From: Rhodovastum atsumiense
GTDB taxonomy: Bacteria > Pseudomonadota > Alphaproteobacteria > Acetobacterales > Acetobacteraceae
Assembly: GCF_937425535.1 (NCBI RefSeq)
Contig: NZ_OW485601.1
Span: 425,001-489,000, forward strand
DNA length: 64,000 nt
Reading direction: 5' to 3'
Numbering within the stretch: the first letter of the stretch is position 1; each line of letters begins with the position of its first letter. The position numbers and the translations under genes were made by a program. This document shows, piece by piece, positions 34,308 through 42,244 of this stretch. The notes under the pieces were generated by a model. The model was not told the DNA's origin and searched no databases. It was given only the letters and a program-made list of their open reading frames with translations.

Positions 34308-35122
34308 TGCGTGCGGCACTCCGGTCGCACTGGCCCGAATACCTGATGGAAGCCGCCGGGCTCGGTACGATCATGCTGGTCACGGCGACGGTGGTGACCG
34401 CCGTCGAGGCGCTGGTGCCCGCCTTCGGCGTGTTGCCGGCAGTGGCCCGGCGGGCCATGGAAGGATCGGTCGTCACGGCGACGGTGGTGGCGCTGATCTA
34501 CTCTCCCTGGGGCCGGCAGTCCGGTGCGCATTTCAATCCAGCGGTGACACTGACGTTCCTGTGGCTCGGCCGCGTGCGGCCCTGGGACGCCATCTTCTAC
34601 GCCATGGCCCAGATCGCCGGCGGCATTGCCGGCCTTCTGCTGGCGTTCCTGCTGCTGGGGACCATCGTCAGCGTGCCGCCGGTGACCTGGATCATCACCG
34701 TGCCCGGAGCCAACGGCACGGCCATCGCGTTCGTCACCGAGCTGCTCTGTGCCTTCCTTCTGATGGTCGTGGTGCTCACGGTCGGTGGCATGCCGTCCTT
34801 CGCGCGGCTGACGGGACTTGCGGTGGGCGGGGTCGTTTTCCTCTGCGTCCTCCTGGCCGCGCCGCTCTCCGGCTTCAGCATCAATCCGGCACGCAGCCTG
34901 GCATCGGCGTTGCCCGCGGGCGTCTGGACGGCGTTCTGGGTCTACCTGCTGGCGCCGCCGCTGGGCATGCTGGCCGCCGCTTTGGCCAACCGCCATGCCC
35001 ACCTGCCGCAGATGCGCTGCGCCAAGCTGATCCACGACGAGACGGTCCGCTGCATCCATTGCGGCTTCCGGCCGATGCAGCGGCATGCCCTGCCCTCCGT
35101 GCCATCCGCGGGTCGATCCTGA
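34307..35122 (+). CDS. MIP-family aquaporin/aquaglyceroporin with a Cys-rich C-terminal tail
   Basis: 271 residues, six membrane segments and both NPA boxes (HFNPAVTLTF and FSINPARSLASAL). ATG at 34307 overlaps the gdh stop as TGATG. The selectivity-filter segment FGF-type residues are not obvious, so water versus glycerol permeation is open. After the last membrane segment the tail reads RCAKLIHDETVRCIHCGF, a C-x11-C-x2-C pattern with two histidines, which looks like a partial metal knuckle or redox site. Such a tail is not part of the canonical MIP fold. It is the last gene of the glucan/glucose operon, so a role in osmotic balance or polyol flux is plausible. Confidence 0.82.
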   Translation: MRAALRSHWPEYLMEAAGLGTIMLVTATVVTAVEALVPAFGVLPAVARRAMEGSVVTATVVALIYSPWGRQSGAHFNPAVTLTFLWLGRVRPWDAIFYAMAQIAGGIAGLLLAFLLLGTIVSVPPVTWIITVPGANGTAIAFVTELLCAFLLMVVVLTVGGMPSFARLTGLAVGGVVFLCVLLAAPLSGFSINPARSLASALPAGVWTAFWVYLLAPPLGMLAAALANRHAHLPQMRCAKLIHDETVRCIHCGFRPMQRHALPSVPSAGRS

Positions 35123-35126
35123 ACAT

Positions 35127-35201
35127 GGGATCCAAGGGCTTTGCCCTTGGTGGAGGTCCAGGAGGCAAAGCCTCCTGGCGGGGCACGGGGCAGCGCCCCG
35201 T
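35127..35201. repeat. Triple-hairpin intergenic repeat element, copy 1
   Basis: Three consecutive perfect hairpins with three-base loops. They are CCAAGGGC/GCCCTTGG (35132-35150, loop TTT), CCAGGAGGC/GCCTCCTGG (35158-35178, loop AAA) and ACGGGGC/GCCCCGT (35185-35201, loop AGC). The element starts GGGATCC and fills the gap between the convergent aquaporin and PPDK-like genes. It also probably terminates transcription from both sides. A related element lies at 63843-63892. Confidence 0.75.
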
Positions 35202-36790
35202 TACGCGGTATCAAGCAGGCGGCGATAGGACGCGAGGGCAGTGAGTTCCCGTATCGGCCGTTCGGCCAGCACGTCCGGCTGTCCGGCGTGGACCGTGCCC
35301 GCCTCGCCATCAAGGGCAATGGTATCGCCTTCGGCAAAGCTCCGCTCGCCGATGCGGCAGGTGCGCGCACCAAGGTCGATCGTCAGGTCGGCGCAGCCGA
35401 CGAGGCAGACCTTGCCGAGCTGGCGTGCCACCACCGCGGCGTGGCTGGTGCGCCCCCCGGTCGCGGTCAGCACGCCGGTGGCCGAGGCGAGTCCGGCGAT
35501 GTCCTCGGTGGCGATGTCGTGGCGTACCAGGATCACCGGCCCTTCGGCGGCCATGCGCCCGGCGGTGGCGGCATCCAGGGCGATGGCGCCGCTGGCCACG
35601 CCGAGGCTGGCGACCTGCGCGCGGGCCAGCACGGGGCCGGCCTGCACGAAGCGGGTGCGCAGCACGGCCTGGGTCTCGATGCCGTCCACCAGGCGCAGCG
35701 CGTCGGCAGGGCCGATGAGTCCTTCTTCCACCAGGTCCACGGCGATGCGCAGCGCCGCCCAGGGCGTGCGCTTGGCGCGGCGGGTCTGCAGCAGCCAGAG
35801 CACGCCTTCCTGCAGCGTGAACTCGAAATCCTGCGCATCGCCGAACAGGGTTTCCAGCGTGCGCGCGGTGGTTTCCAGCTGTGCCACCACGCCCGGCAGC
35901 CGGCGGTTCAGGCGCTCGGTGCCGGCGACGGCGCGGCGGCCCGCCACCACGTCCTCGCCCTGCCCGCCCCAGGCGAAGTCTAGGTAAAGCTCGCGCAGCC
36001 CGGTCGCGGGGTTGCGGCTGAAGGCCACGCCCGCGCCCGAGGCACCGCCGGCATTGCCGAACACCATGGCCTGCACGGTCACCGCGGTGCCGGCCTCGTC
36101 GTCGATACCGTGCAGGCGCCGGTAGGTCGCGGCCTTGGGTGCATCCCAGGAACGGAACACCGCCGCCACCGCATGGCGCAACTGCGCGCGGGCATCCTCG
36201 GGGAAGGCGCCGCGGGACCCGGCGCGACGCTCCAGCATGGCGTGGGTCAGTGCCCGCAGCGCGCGATGGTCGAGTTCGCGCTCGTTTTCCGCTTCCGCAG
36301 CGATGAGTGCGGCGGAGAGCTGGTCGTCGAAACCGGCGGCGGGCAGGCCCTCCACGACCTCGGCATAGCCGGCGACGAAGCGGCGGTAGCAATCCCAGGC
36401 CAGGCGCGGATTGCCGGTCAGGCGGGTCATTCCCTCGGCCACGGCGGCATTCATGCCGACATCGAGCACGGTCTCCATCATGCCGGGCATGGACACCGCC
36501 GCCCCGGACCGCACGGACACCAGCAGCGGCCGGCGTGGACTGCCGAAGACGAGGCCGGTGGCCCGTTCCAGCGCTGCGATCCCGTCCGCCAGCGCCGCCG
36601 CCAGCGCCGCGTCGTCGATGCGGCCGGCGCGCCGGTCGCGGCACCAGGAAGTGGGCAGCACGAAGGCGGGCGGCACCGGCAAGCCAGCCGCCGCCATGCG
36701 CGCGAGGTTCCAGGCCTTGTTGCCCACCGCCGCCACGCCGCCGGGCGGCAACGCCGCGCCGGCCGCGATCACATGCACTGCGTCTGCCAT
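35201..36790 (-). CDS. PPDK-like phosphohistidine enzyme lacking the PEP/pyruvate barrel
   Basis: 529 residues corresponding to the first two parts of pyruvate phosphate dikinase. The ATP-grasp region is intact by eye (GNKAWNLARMAAAGLPVPPAFVLPT, SVRSGAAVSMPGMMETVLDVGMN, AMVFGN, and FSRNPATG). The swivelling phosphohistidine domain is present with TATGGRTSHAAVVARQLGKVCLVG near residues 440-465. The roughly 340-residue C-terminal PEP/pyruvate TIM barrel is absent, and the gene ends cleanly, with no frame debris behind it. It could phosphorylate its own histidine, but the acceptor must be another molecule or protein. It is coupled to the PhoU/DUF47-like gene (three bases apart), and the unit has an FNR/FixK box upstream. 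Confidence 0.82.
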   Translation of the reverse strand: MADAVHVIAAGAALPPGGVAAVGNKAWNLARMAAAGLPVPPAFVLPTSWCRDRRAGRIDDAALAAALADGIAALERATGLVFGSPRRPLLVSVRSGAAVSMPGMMETVLDVGMNAAVAEGMTRLTGNPRLAWDCYRRFVAGYAEVVEGLPAAGFDDQLSAALIAAEAENERELDHRALRALTHAMLERRAGSRGAFPEDARAQLRHAVAAVFRSWDAPKAATYRRLHGIDDEAGTAVTVQAMVFGNAGGASGAGVAFSRNPATGLRELYLDFAWGGQGEDVVAGRRAVAGTERLNRRLPGVVAQLETTARTLETLFGDAQDFEFTLQEGVLWLLQTRRAKRTPWAALRIAVDLVEEGLIGPADALRLVDGIETQAVLRTRFVQAGPVLARAQVASLGVASGAIALDAATAGRMAAEGPVILVRHDIATEDIAGLASATGVLTATGGRTSHAAVVARQLGKVCLVGCADLTIDLGARTCRIGERSFAEGDTIALDGEAGTVHAGQPDVLAERPIRELTALASYRRLLDTA

Positions 36791-36793
36791 GGC

Positions 36794-38731
36794 TCAGACC
36801 GGCATCGCGTTGCCGAGCACGACATCGCGCGTGATCAGGCCGGAGCGCTTCAGCGCGTCCGCCGCCTCCTCCAGCGCGCGGCCGATCTCGGAATAGAGGT
36901 GCAATTGCCGGAAATGCTGAGCGTGCTGCACGGCGGCGTGGCGCAGCGCGCGCTCGGCATCGTCGGCGGCATGCTCAAGCGCCAGGACGCGGTCGATCGC
37001 GACCAGGAAGTCGTCGGCATCCTCGTGCAGCGGCCCGCCCCCCTCGGTGCCGATGCTGCCGGCATGGCCGAGCGCCTTGATCCATTCCTGCGCGCCTTCC
37101 ACCAGCAGGTCGGCCAGCGCCGTCAGCCGGTCGATGACGCGGCCGGCCGGATCCAGCCCGGCCAGCAGTTCCAGCAGGAAGGCGGCTTCTTCGAGTTGGT
37201 CGGCGGCATCGTCGGCGGATTCGGTCAGGCGCAGCACCGCTGCGTGGTCGGAACGGCGGCGCACCGCCTCGCGCAATTCGGCCAGGATCTCGTCGGCATC
37301 GTGCTCGAAGCGCCGGGCCCGGCGCGCGAGGCGGTCGAAGCCGCCCTCGCCGGCGCCCACCGCGGCGATGCCGTCGCGCACCAGCGTGGCGATCTCGAAG
37401 ACCAGCCCGGCATGATCGGAGGCACGGCCGAGCAGGCGGCGTCCCTCGTTGCTGAAATGCGTCTGCAGCTCGGCGCGGATGCGGTCGCGGATCAGGCGCT
37501 GCGACCGGCGCGCGCGCAGCCCCTCGCTCGCGGTGCGCAGGACGAAGCGCACGAAGGCCTCCGCCGCCGCGTCGCCGAGCACGTCGCAGAGCCGGTCGCC
37601 GAAATGCATGGCGCTGCCGGCGGCCGCCTCGATCGCGTCGTAGATCAGCCGTGGCCCGCCAAGTTCGAGGAAGCCGCGATGACCAAGTTCCTCGTCGGCC
37701 GCCCAGCGCAGGACATCGACGCGGGCGGGGCCGCGCAGGAAGGGCCGCAGCGCCTTGCGCGCGCGGTTCCAGTCGATCAGGAACACCAGCCGCGAGCCCA
37801 GGACATCAAGCCAGGCCAGCAGCCCGGCCTCGTCCGTCGCTTCCAGCCGGCCGACCGTCATGTGGAACGGCGCGCCCTCGGCCAGTCCCGCCGCCAGCCT
37901 TGTGTCGGTGCCGGTCCAGCTCACCGGGAAGCGGTCGAACAGGGATTGCAGAAAGGCGAGCCGCTCGGCGTGTACGTCGGTGTAGGTGACTTCGGCGACC
38001 AGCCCCTCGACATGCACGACGATGACATGGGCGTCGGTGGTGCCGATGTCGTTCTGGATCACCAGCCTTTCGCCGCTGCGCGTCGCGGTGGTGGCCAGCC
38101 CTGGATGATCGAATTTCAGCGGCGCGGTGCGGTTGACCCCGGCCATGAAGGCGCGCACGCGGGCGCGGTCCCGCTCGTCGTCGAGGCCATAGACGGCGGC
38201 GCCGTCCAGGGTCTCGCGCGCCAGTGCCGCCTGCATCGCGTTCAGGGCCCGGTGCAGGTCCATCACCAGCTGGTGCAGGCTGTCCTCGCCGCGGCGCCCG
38301 GCCTGGGTCATGGCGGCGATGGCGGCGGGATCGACCAGATCGTCGGCGGCCTGCGGCATCTCCGCCAGCAACGCTTCCAGCCGTGCCGCGAACTCGTCCC
38401 CCTGCGGGCCGGCCAGCACCGGGGCGGCCATCAGGCGCATCTCCGCCGCCACGCGCGCGAGCACGGCGCGGGCGGAGGGAATGGCGACGCGCGGCCCCGC
38501 GCGGCGGGCGCCCGCCACCACCGCGTCGAGCGATGCGTCCTCCACCCCGGCGGCGAGCCGTTCACGACGCAGGCCGGCGGCGGGCTGATCGGGATGGGCG
38601 GCGTGGCTGAGCGCCATCTGCAACAGGCTGAACAGGAACTTGACCCGGTCATTGGCCGCCAGCGCCGCATTCACCGCGGCCGCGTGCTGCAGCCCGGTTT
38701 CGCCGATCACATCGAGGACGTCGGTCTTCAC
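36794..38731 (-). CDS. Large helical protein with a PhoU/DUF47-like C-terminal half
   Basis: 645 residues from a GTG at 38731 preceded by GGAGGAAGATC. I cannot assign the N-terminal 330 residues, which are Ala/Leu-rich with a central beta-containing part (MTVGRLEATDEAGLLAWLDVLGSRLVF). The C-terminal part, about 440-640, is all-helical. It carries a RRFEHDADEILAELREAV and RLTESADDAADQLEEAAFLLEL pattern like the E-x2-AD and D-D repeats of PhoU/DUF47 proteins, which bind metal clusters and partner phosphate transporters. The next gene, a truncated PPDK, begins three bases after its stop. The operon is preceded by an FNR/FixK box. A phosphate- or phosphoryl-linked role under low oxygen is inference. 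Confidence 0.65.
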   Translation of the reverse strand: MKTDVLDVIGETGLQHAAAVNAALAANDRVKFLFSLLQMALSHAAHPDQPAAGLRRERLAAGVEDASLDAVVAGARRAGPRVAIPSARAVLARVAAEMRLMAAPVLAGPQGDEFAARLEALLAEMPQAADDLVDPAAIAAMTQAGRRGEDSLHQLVMDLHRALNAMQAALARETLDGAAVYGLDDERDRARVRAFMAGVNRTAPLKFDHPGLATTATRSGERLVIQNDIGTTDAHVIVVHVEGLVAEVTYTDVHAERLAFLQSLFDRFPVSWTGTDTRLAAGLAEGAPFHMTVGRLEATDEAGLLAWLDVLGSRLVFLIDWNRARKALRPFLRGPARVDVLRWAADEELGHRGFLELGGPRLIYDAIEAAAGSAMHFGDRLCDVLGDAAAEAFVRFVLRTASEGLRARRSQRLIRDRIRAELQTHFSNEGRRLLGRASDHAGLVFEIATLVRDGIAAVGAGEGGFDRLARRARRFEHDADEILAELREAVRRRSDHAAVLRLTESADDAADQLEEAAFLLELLAGLDPAGRVIDRLTALADLLVEGAQEWIKALGHAGSIGTEGGGPLHEDADDFLVAIDRVLALEHAADDAERALRHAAVQHAQHFRQLHLYSEIGRALEEAADALKRSGLITRDVVLGNAMPV

Positions 38732-38783
38732 GATCTTCCTCCTGGTTCGGTTTCACTCTCGGCAGCCGCGCGTGACCCCCTCC

Positions 38784-38797
38784 TTGACCTGCATCAA
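38784..38797. promoter_or_regulatory. FNR/FixK box TTGAC-CTGC-ATCAA
   Basis: An exact match to TTGAYNNNNRTCAA centred about 60 bases upstream of the PhoU/DUF47-like gene, a position usual for class II activation of a promoter just downstream. Its four-base core CTGC is the same as in the ccoG box at 22626. It is about 30 bases from the stop of the dppC-like gene, which lies upstream on the same strand. Confidence 0.78.
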
Positions 38798-38825
38798 GCG
38801 TCTTCGCCTTGTCACGGTTCCGTCA

Positions 38826-39635
38826 TCAACGCCCGGCGAGGCGCGGATCCAGCCGGTCGCGCAGCCCGTCGCCGAGCAGGTTGAGCCCGAGCACCGCCAG
38901 CGTGATCGCGACCCCCGGGAACACCGCCAGCAGCGGCGCGCGATAAATGAAGGTCTGGGCGTCGTTCAGCATCCGCCCCCAGCTCGGCTGCGGCGGCTGC
39001 GTGCCGAGCCCGACATAGGACAGGCCGGCATCGGCCACGATCGCCAGCGCGAACTGGATGGTGGCCTGCACCAGCAGCACGCCGGCGATGTTCGGCAGCA
39101 CGTGGCGCAGCATGATCCCCGTTTCGGTCCGGCCGATCGCCCGGGCGGCCTCGACGAAATCCTGCGCGCGCACGGTCAGCGCGGCGCCGCGGGTGATGCG
39201 GGCGAAGACCGGGATGTTGAACAGGCCGATCGCCAGCATGGCGTTGGCGGCCCCCGGCCCGGCGAGGGCGGTGATCATCACCGCCGTCAGCAACGCGGGA
39301 AACGCGAAGGCGAGATCGCTCGTCCGCATCACCGCCTGGTCGATCCAGCGCCCGGAGGCCGCCGCCAGCGCGCCGAGCGGGATGCCGATCCCCGCCCCCA
39401 CCGCCACCGCGATCAGCGAGACCAGCAGCGTGCTGCGTGCGCCGGCCATCAGCATGGACAGCACGTCGCGGCCGAACGGATCGGTGCCCATCCAGTGGGT
39501 GGCGGAGGGCGGCGCCAGCCGGTGCAGGATGTCGATGCGGGTCGGCGGATAGGGGGTCCAGACCAGCGACACCAGGGCCATCGCCACCAGCAGCGTGGTA
39601 AGCACGCCCCCCACCCACAGATTGGCCGCCTTCAC
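38826..39635 (-). CDS. Dipeptide/nickel-type ABC transporter permease, DppC-like
   Basis: About 269 residues starting at a GTG (39635) that overlaps the dppB-like stop as GTGA. The N-terminal cytoplasmic/first membrane segment is followed by HWMGTDPFGRDVLSMLMAGARSTLL, the DppC/OppC hallmark. The EAA loop reads VEAARAIGRTETGIMLRHVLPN, and the end is LNLLGDGLRDRLDPRL. It forms the inner-membrane pore with the DppB-like protein. The ATPase genes normally found next (dppD/dppF) are not in this operon. Confidence 0.9.
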   Translation of the reverse strand: MKAANLWVGGVLTTLLVAMALVSLVWTPYPPTRIDILHRLAPPSATHWMGTDPFGRDVLSMLMAGARSTLLVSLIAVAVGAGIGIPLGALAAASGRWIDQAVMRTSDLAFAFPALLTAVMITALAGPGAANAMLAIGLFNIPVFARITRGAALTVRAQDFVEAARAIGRTETGIMLRHVLPNIAGVLLVQATIQFALAIVADAGLSYVGLGTQPPQPSWGRMLNDAQTFIYRAPLLAVFPGVAITLAVLGLNLLGDGLRDRLDPRLAGR

Positions 39636-40582
39636 GGCCCGCCCCACAGGATGCGCGGATCGAGCGCGTGATATGCCAGGTCCACCAGGAAGTTCACCAC
39701 GATGACGCTGCCCGCCAGCAGCACCACGAGATCCTGCACCACGATCAGGTCGCGTTGCGCGATCGCCTGGAACACCAGCCGGCCGAGCCCGGGCAGGGTG
39801 AAGACGTTCTCGATGATGACAGTGCCGGCCAGCAGGAAACTGAACTGCAGGCCGATGATGGTGACCACCGGGATCAGCGCGTTCGGCACCGCATGCCGCC
39901 ACAGCGCGGCGGCATCGGTCAACCCCTTGGCCCGCGCCGTGCGCACATAGTCCTGGCCCAGCGTCTCCAGCACCGAGGCGCGCGTCACCCGTGCCAGGAT
40001 CGCCGCCTGCGGCAAGGCCAGCGCCAGCGCCGGCAGCAGCAGCGAATGCAGGCCGGGCCAGAGCCCCTGCTCCCAGCCGGCGAAGCCGCTGGCGGGGAAC
40101 CAGCCCAGCCCGACGGCGAAGCCCAGGATCAGCAGGATGCCGAGCCAGAAATTGGGCAGGGCGACGCCAAGCTGTGTCACCCCCATCAGCCCGGCTTCCA
40201 GCGCGCTGCCACGTCGTGCCGCCGCGACCACGCCGGTCGGCACCGCGAGCGCGGTCGAGAGCAGGATGGCCAGCAACGCCAGCGGCAGGCTCACCATCAC
40301 CCGCTCGGCGATCAGGCCGGCCACCGGCACACCATAGGTGTAGGACACGCCGAAATCGCCGCGCAGCATGTCGGCCAGCCACAGCGCGTAGCGCAGCCAG
40401 GGGGGCTGATCGAGGCCCATCTGCCGGCGCAGCGCCGCCAGCGTGTCCTCGCGCGCGGCGGTGCCGAGCATCAGCGCCGCCGGATCGCCCGGCAGCACGT
40501 TCAGCACCAGGAACACGACCAATGAGGCCGCGAGCAGCGTCAGCGCCAGCCCGATCAGCCGTCGCAGCAGGAAGCCGGTCAC
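39632..40582 (-). CDS. Dipeptide/nickel-type ABC transporter permease, DppB-like
   Basis: 316 residues. It starts MTGFLLRRLIGLALTLLAASLVVF, typical of DppB/OppB, with the conserved LPGDPA motif in the first periplasmic loop. The EAA loop is ASVLETLGQDYVRTARAKGLTDAAALWRHAVPNALIPV, and the C-terminal end is DLAYHALDPRI. About six membrane segments. Its ATG overlaps the binding-protein stop as ATGA. Confidence 0.92.
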   Translation of the reverse strand: MTGFLLRRLIGLALTLLAASLVVFLVLNVLPGDPAALMLGTAAREDTLAALRRQMGLDQPPWLRYALWLADMLRGDFGVSYTYGVPVAGLIAERVMVSLPLALLAILLSTALAVPTGVVAAARRGSALEAGLMGVTQLGVALPNFWLGILLILGFAVGLGWFPASGFAGWEQGLWPGLHSLLLPALALALPQAAILARVTRASVLETLGQDYVRTARAKGLTDAAALWRHAVPNALIPVVTIIGLQFSFLLAGTVIIENVFTLPGLGRLVFQAIAQRDLIVVQDLVVLLAGSVIVVNFLVDLAYHALDPRILWGGP

Positions 40583-42048
40583 TCCGCCCAGCTCACTCCG
40601 GTGACGTCATTGGCCGGGATCGGGCTGTTCGCCCACAGGCCGCGCAGCTTCGCGTTCCACACCCCGACCTTCGCAAGCGCGAACAGGAAGACGTTGGGCT
40701 GATCCTCGCTGAGCCGGCGCTGCAACTGTCCGACCAGATCAAGCTGCCGGCCCGGATCGATCGCTTCCTGGTACTGGCGGAACAGCGCGCGGTACGCCTC
40801 GGAGCGGTAATTGAAGTAGTAGCTGTCGCGCGCGTAGATATCGAGGTCGCGTGGCTCGGTATGGCTGATGATGGTGGCGTCGTACTCGGCCTTGCGGAAC
40901 ACGCCGTCCAGCCACTGCGCCCATTCCACCGGCACCAGCTTCGCGGTCAGCCCGACCTGTTCGAGGAAGGCCGCGATCACCTCGCCGCCGCGGCGCGCGT
41001 AGGCGGGCGGCGGCAGCCTGATCTCGATCGTGGTGCCGGGCCGCACGCCGGCCTCCGCCAGCAGCGCCCGCGCCCGTGCCGGGTCGTAGGGATAAGCCCC
41101 GGTCAGGTCGACATAGCCGGGATCGGTCGGCACGTAATGCGAGCCGATCGGCGTGCCCACGCCGGACATCGCCCCCTCGATCAGCGCCTGCCGGTCGATG
41201 GCATGGGCCAGGGCCCGTCGCACCCGGATGTCGTCGAAGGGCTTGCGGGCTTCGTTCAGCGCCAGGAGGGTCTTGCCCTCGGTGGTGCCGACCACGACGG
41301 TGAAACGCCGGTCCGCGCGCAGCCGGTCGAGCGTCTCCGGGGCCGGGAAGTTCGGAAAGGCGTCGATGTCGCCGGCCATGACCGCGGCGGCGGCGGCGGC
41401 GGGGTCGCTGATGAAGCGGAACGTCACCGCCGCAAGGCGTGGCGGCGTTCCCCAGTAGGCGGGATTGCGCACCAGCTCGACGCGGTCGGACTTCACCCAG
41501 CGCTGGAAGCGGAACGGTCCGGTGCCGACCGGGGTGACCTTGTTGCCCGCCGCCGTGCCCGGGGAGACCATGACGGCATCACCCCAGCCCATGCCGAACA
41601 GGAAGCCGGCCGTCGGGCGATGCAGGGTGATCACCGCGGTGGCGGGGTCCGGGCAGTCGGTGCGCGCGATCGGCGCGAACAGCCCCTTCTGGGCGTTCAC
41701 CGAGTCCGGTGCCATGGCCCGGCCGATGCTGAACCGCACCGTTTCGCAGTCGAAGGCCGCGCCGTCATGGAAGCGCACCCCGTCCTGCAGGTGGAACGTA
41801 TAGGTCAGCCCGTCCGGGGAGACCGTCCAGTCGCGCGCCAAAGCCGGGCGCACCTGGCCGGCGGCATCGATGCGGACCAGGCCCTCGAAGATGTTCGCAT
41901 AGGTCACCTCGCGGATCGCCGCGGCGGCCCCGGCGGTGGGATCGAGATGCGGCGGCTCCAGCACCATCCCCAGGCTCAGCCGGTCCTGCGCCTGTGCGGC
42001 GGGTGCCGCCAGGGCGGCGGCCAGCACGGCGACGAGCATTCTGTTCAT
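40579..42048 (-). CDS. ABC transporter substrate-binding protein (DppA/OppA family 5)
   Basis: 489 residues with a signal peptide (MNRMLVAVLAAALAAPAAQA, cleaved after AQA). The mature protein has the SBP_bac_5 pattern: EPPHLDPTAGAAAAIREVTYANIFEGLVRID, then LARDWTVSPDGLTYTFHLQDGVRFHDGAAFD, then VRRALAHAIDRQAL. It delivers a peptide or other amide/opine-like ligand to the DppBC permeases. It heads the operon and is divergent from a class I aminotransferase gene, suggesting an amino acid-derived substrate. Confidence 0.92.
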   Translation of the reverse strand: MNRMLVAVLAAALAAPAAQAQDRLSLGMVLEPPHLDPTAGAAAAIREVTYANIFEGLVRIDAAGQVRPALARDWTVSPDGLTYTFHLQDGVRFHDGAAFDCETVRFSIGRAMAPDSVNAQKGLFAPIARTDCPDPATAVITLHRPTAGFLFGMGWGDAVMVSPGTAAGNKVTPVGTGPFRFQRWVKSDRVELVRNPAYWGTPPRLAAVTFRFISDPAAAAAAVMAGDIDAFPNFPAPETLDRLRADRRFTVVVGTTEGKTLLALNEARKPFDDIRVRRALAHAIDRQALIEGAMSGVGTPIGSHYVPTDPGYVDLTGAYPYDPARARALLAEAGVRPGTTIEIRLPPPAYARRGGEVIAAFLEQVGLTAKLVPVEWAQWLDGVFRKAEYDATIISHTEPRDLDIYARDSYYFNYRSEAYRALFRQYQEAIDPGRQLDLVGQLQRRLSEDQPNVFLFALAKVGVWNAKLRGLWANSPIPANDVTGVSWAE

Positions 42049-42244
42049 AAGGTGTTCCCGGGTCGATGCGTCGATAAATCCAAAACGGTGCCCCCGGACC
42101 GGTCAAGGGGCCGGAGGCATAGCCCGGACGGAGCCGCCACCCCGCAACCATGGATCCCGATACCGTTCCGTGGCCGCGCCGGGTGGTTGACCGCCCCGGC
42201 GGCCTCGGCTTGATTGCCGCCCTTTTCCGGCCGGGAGCAGCGCC

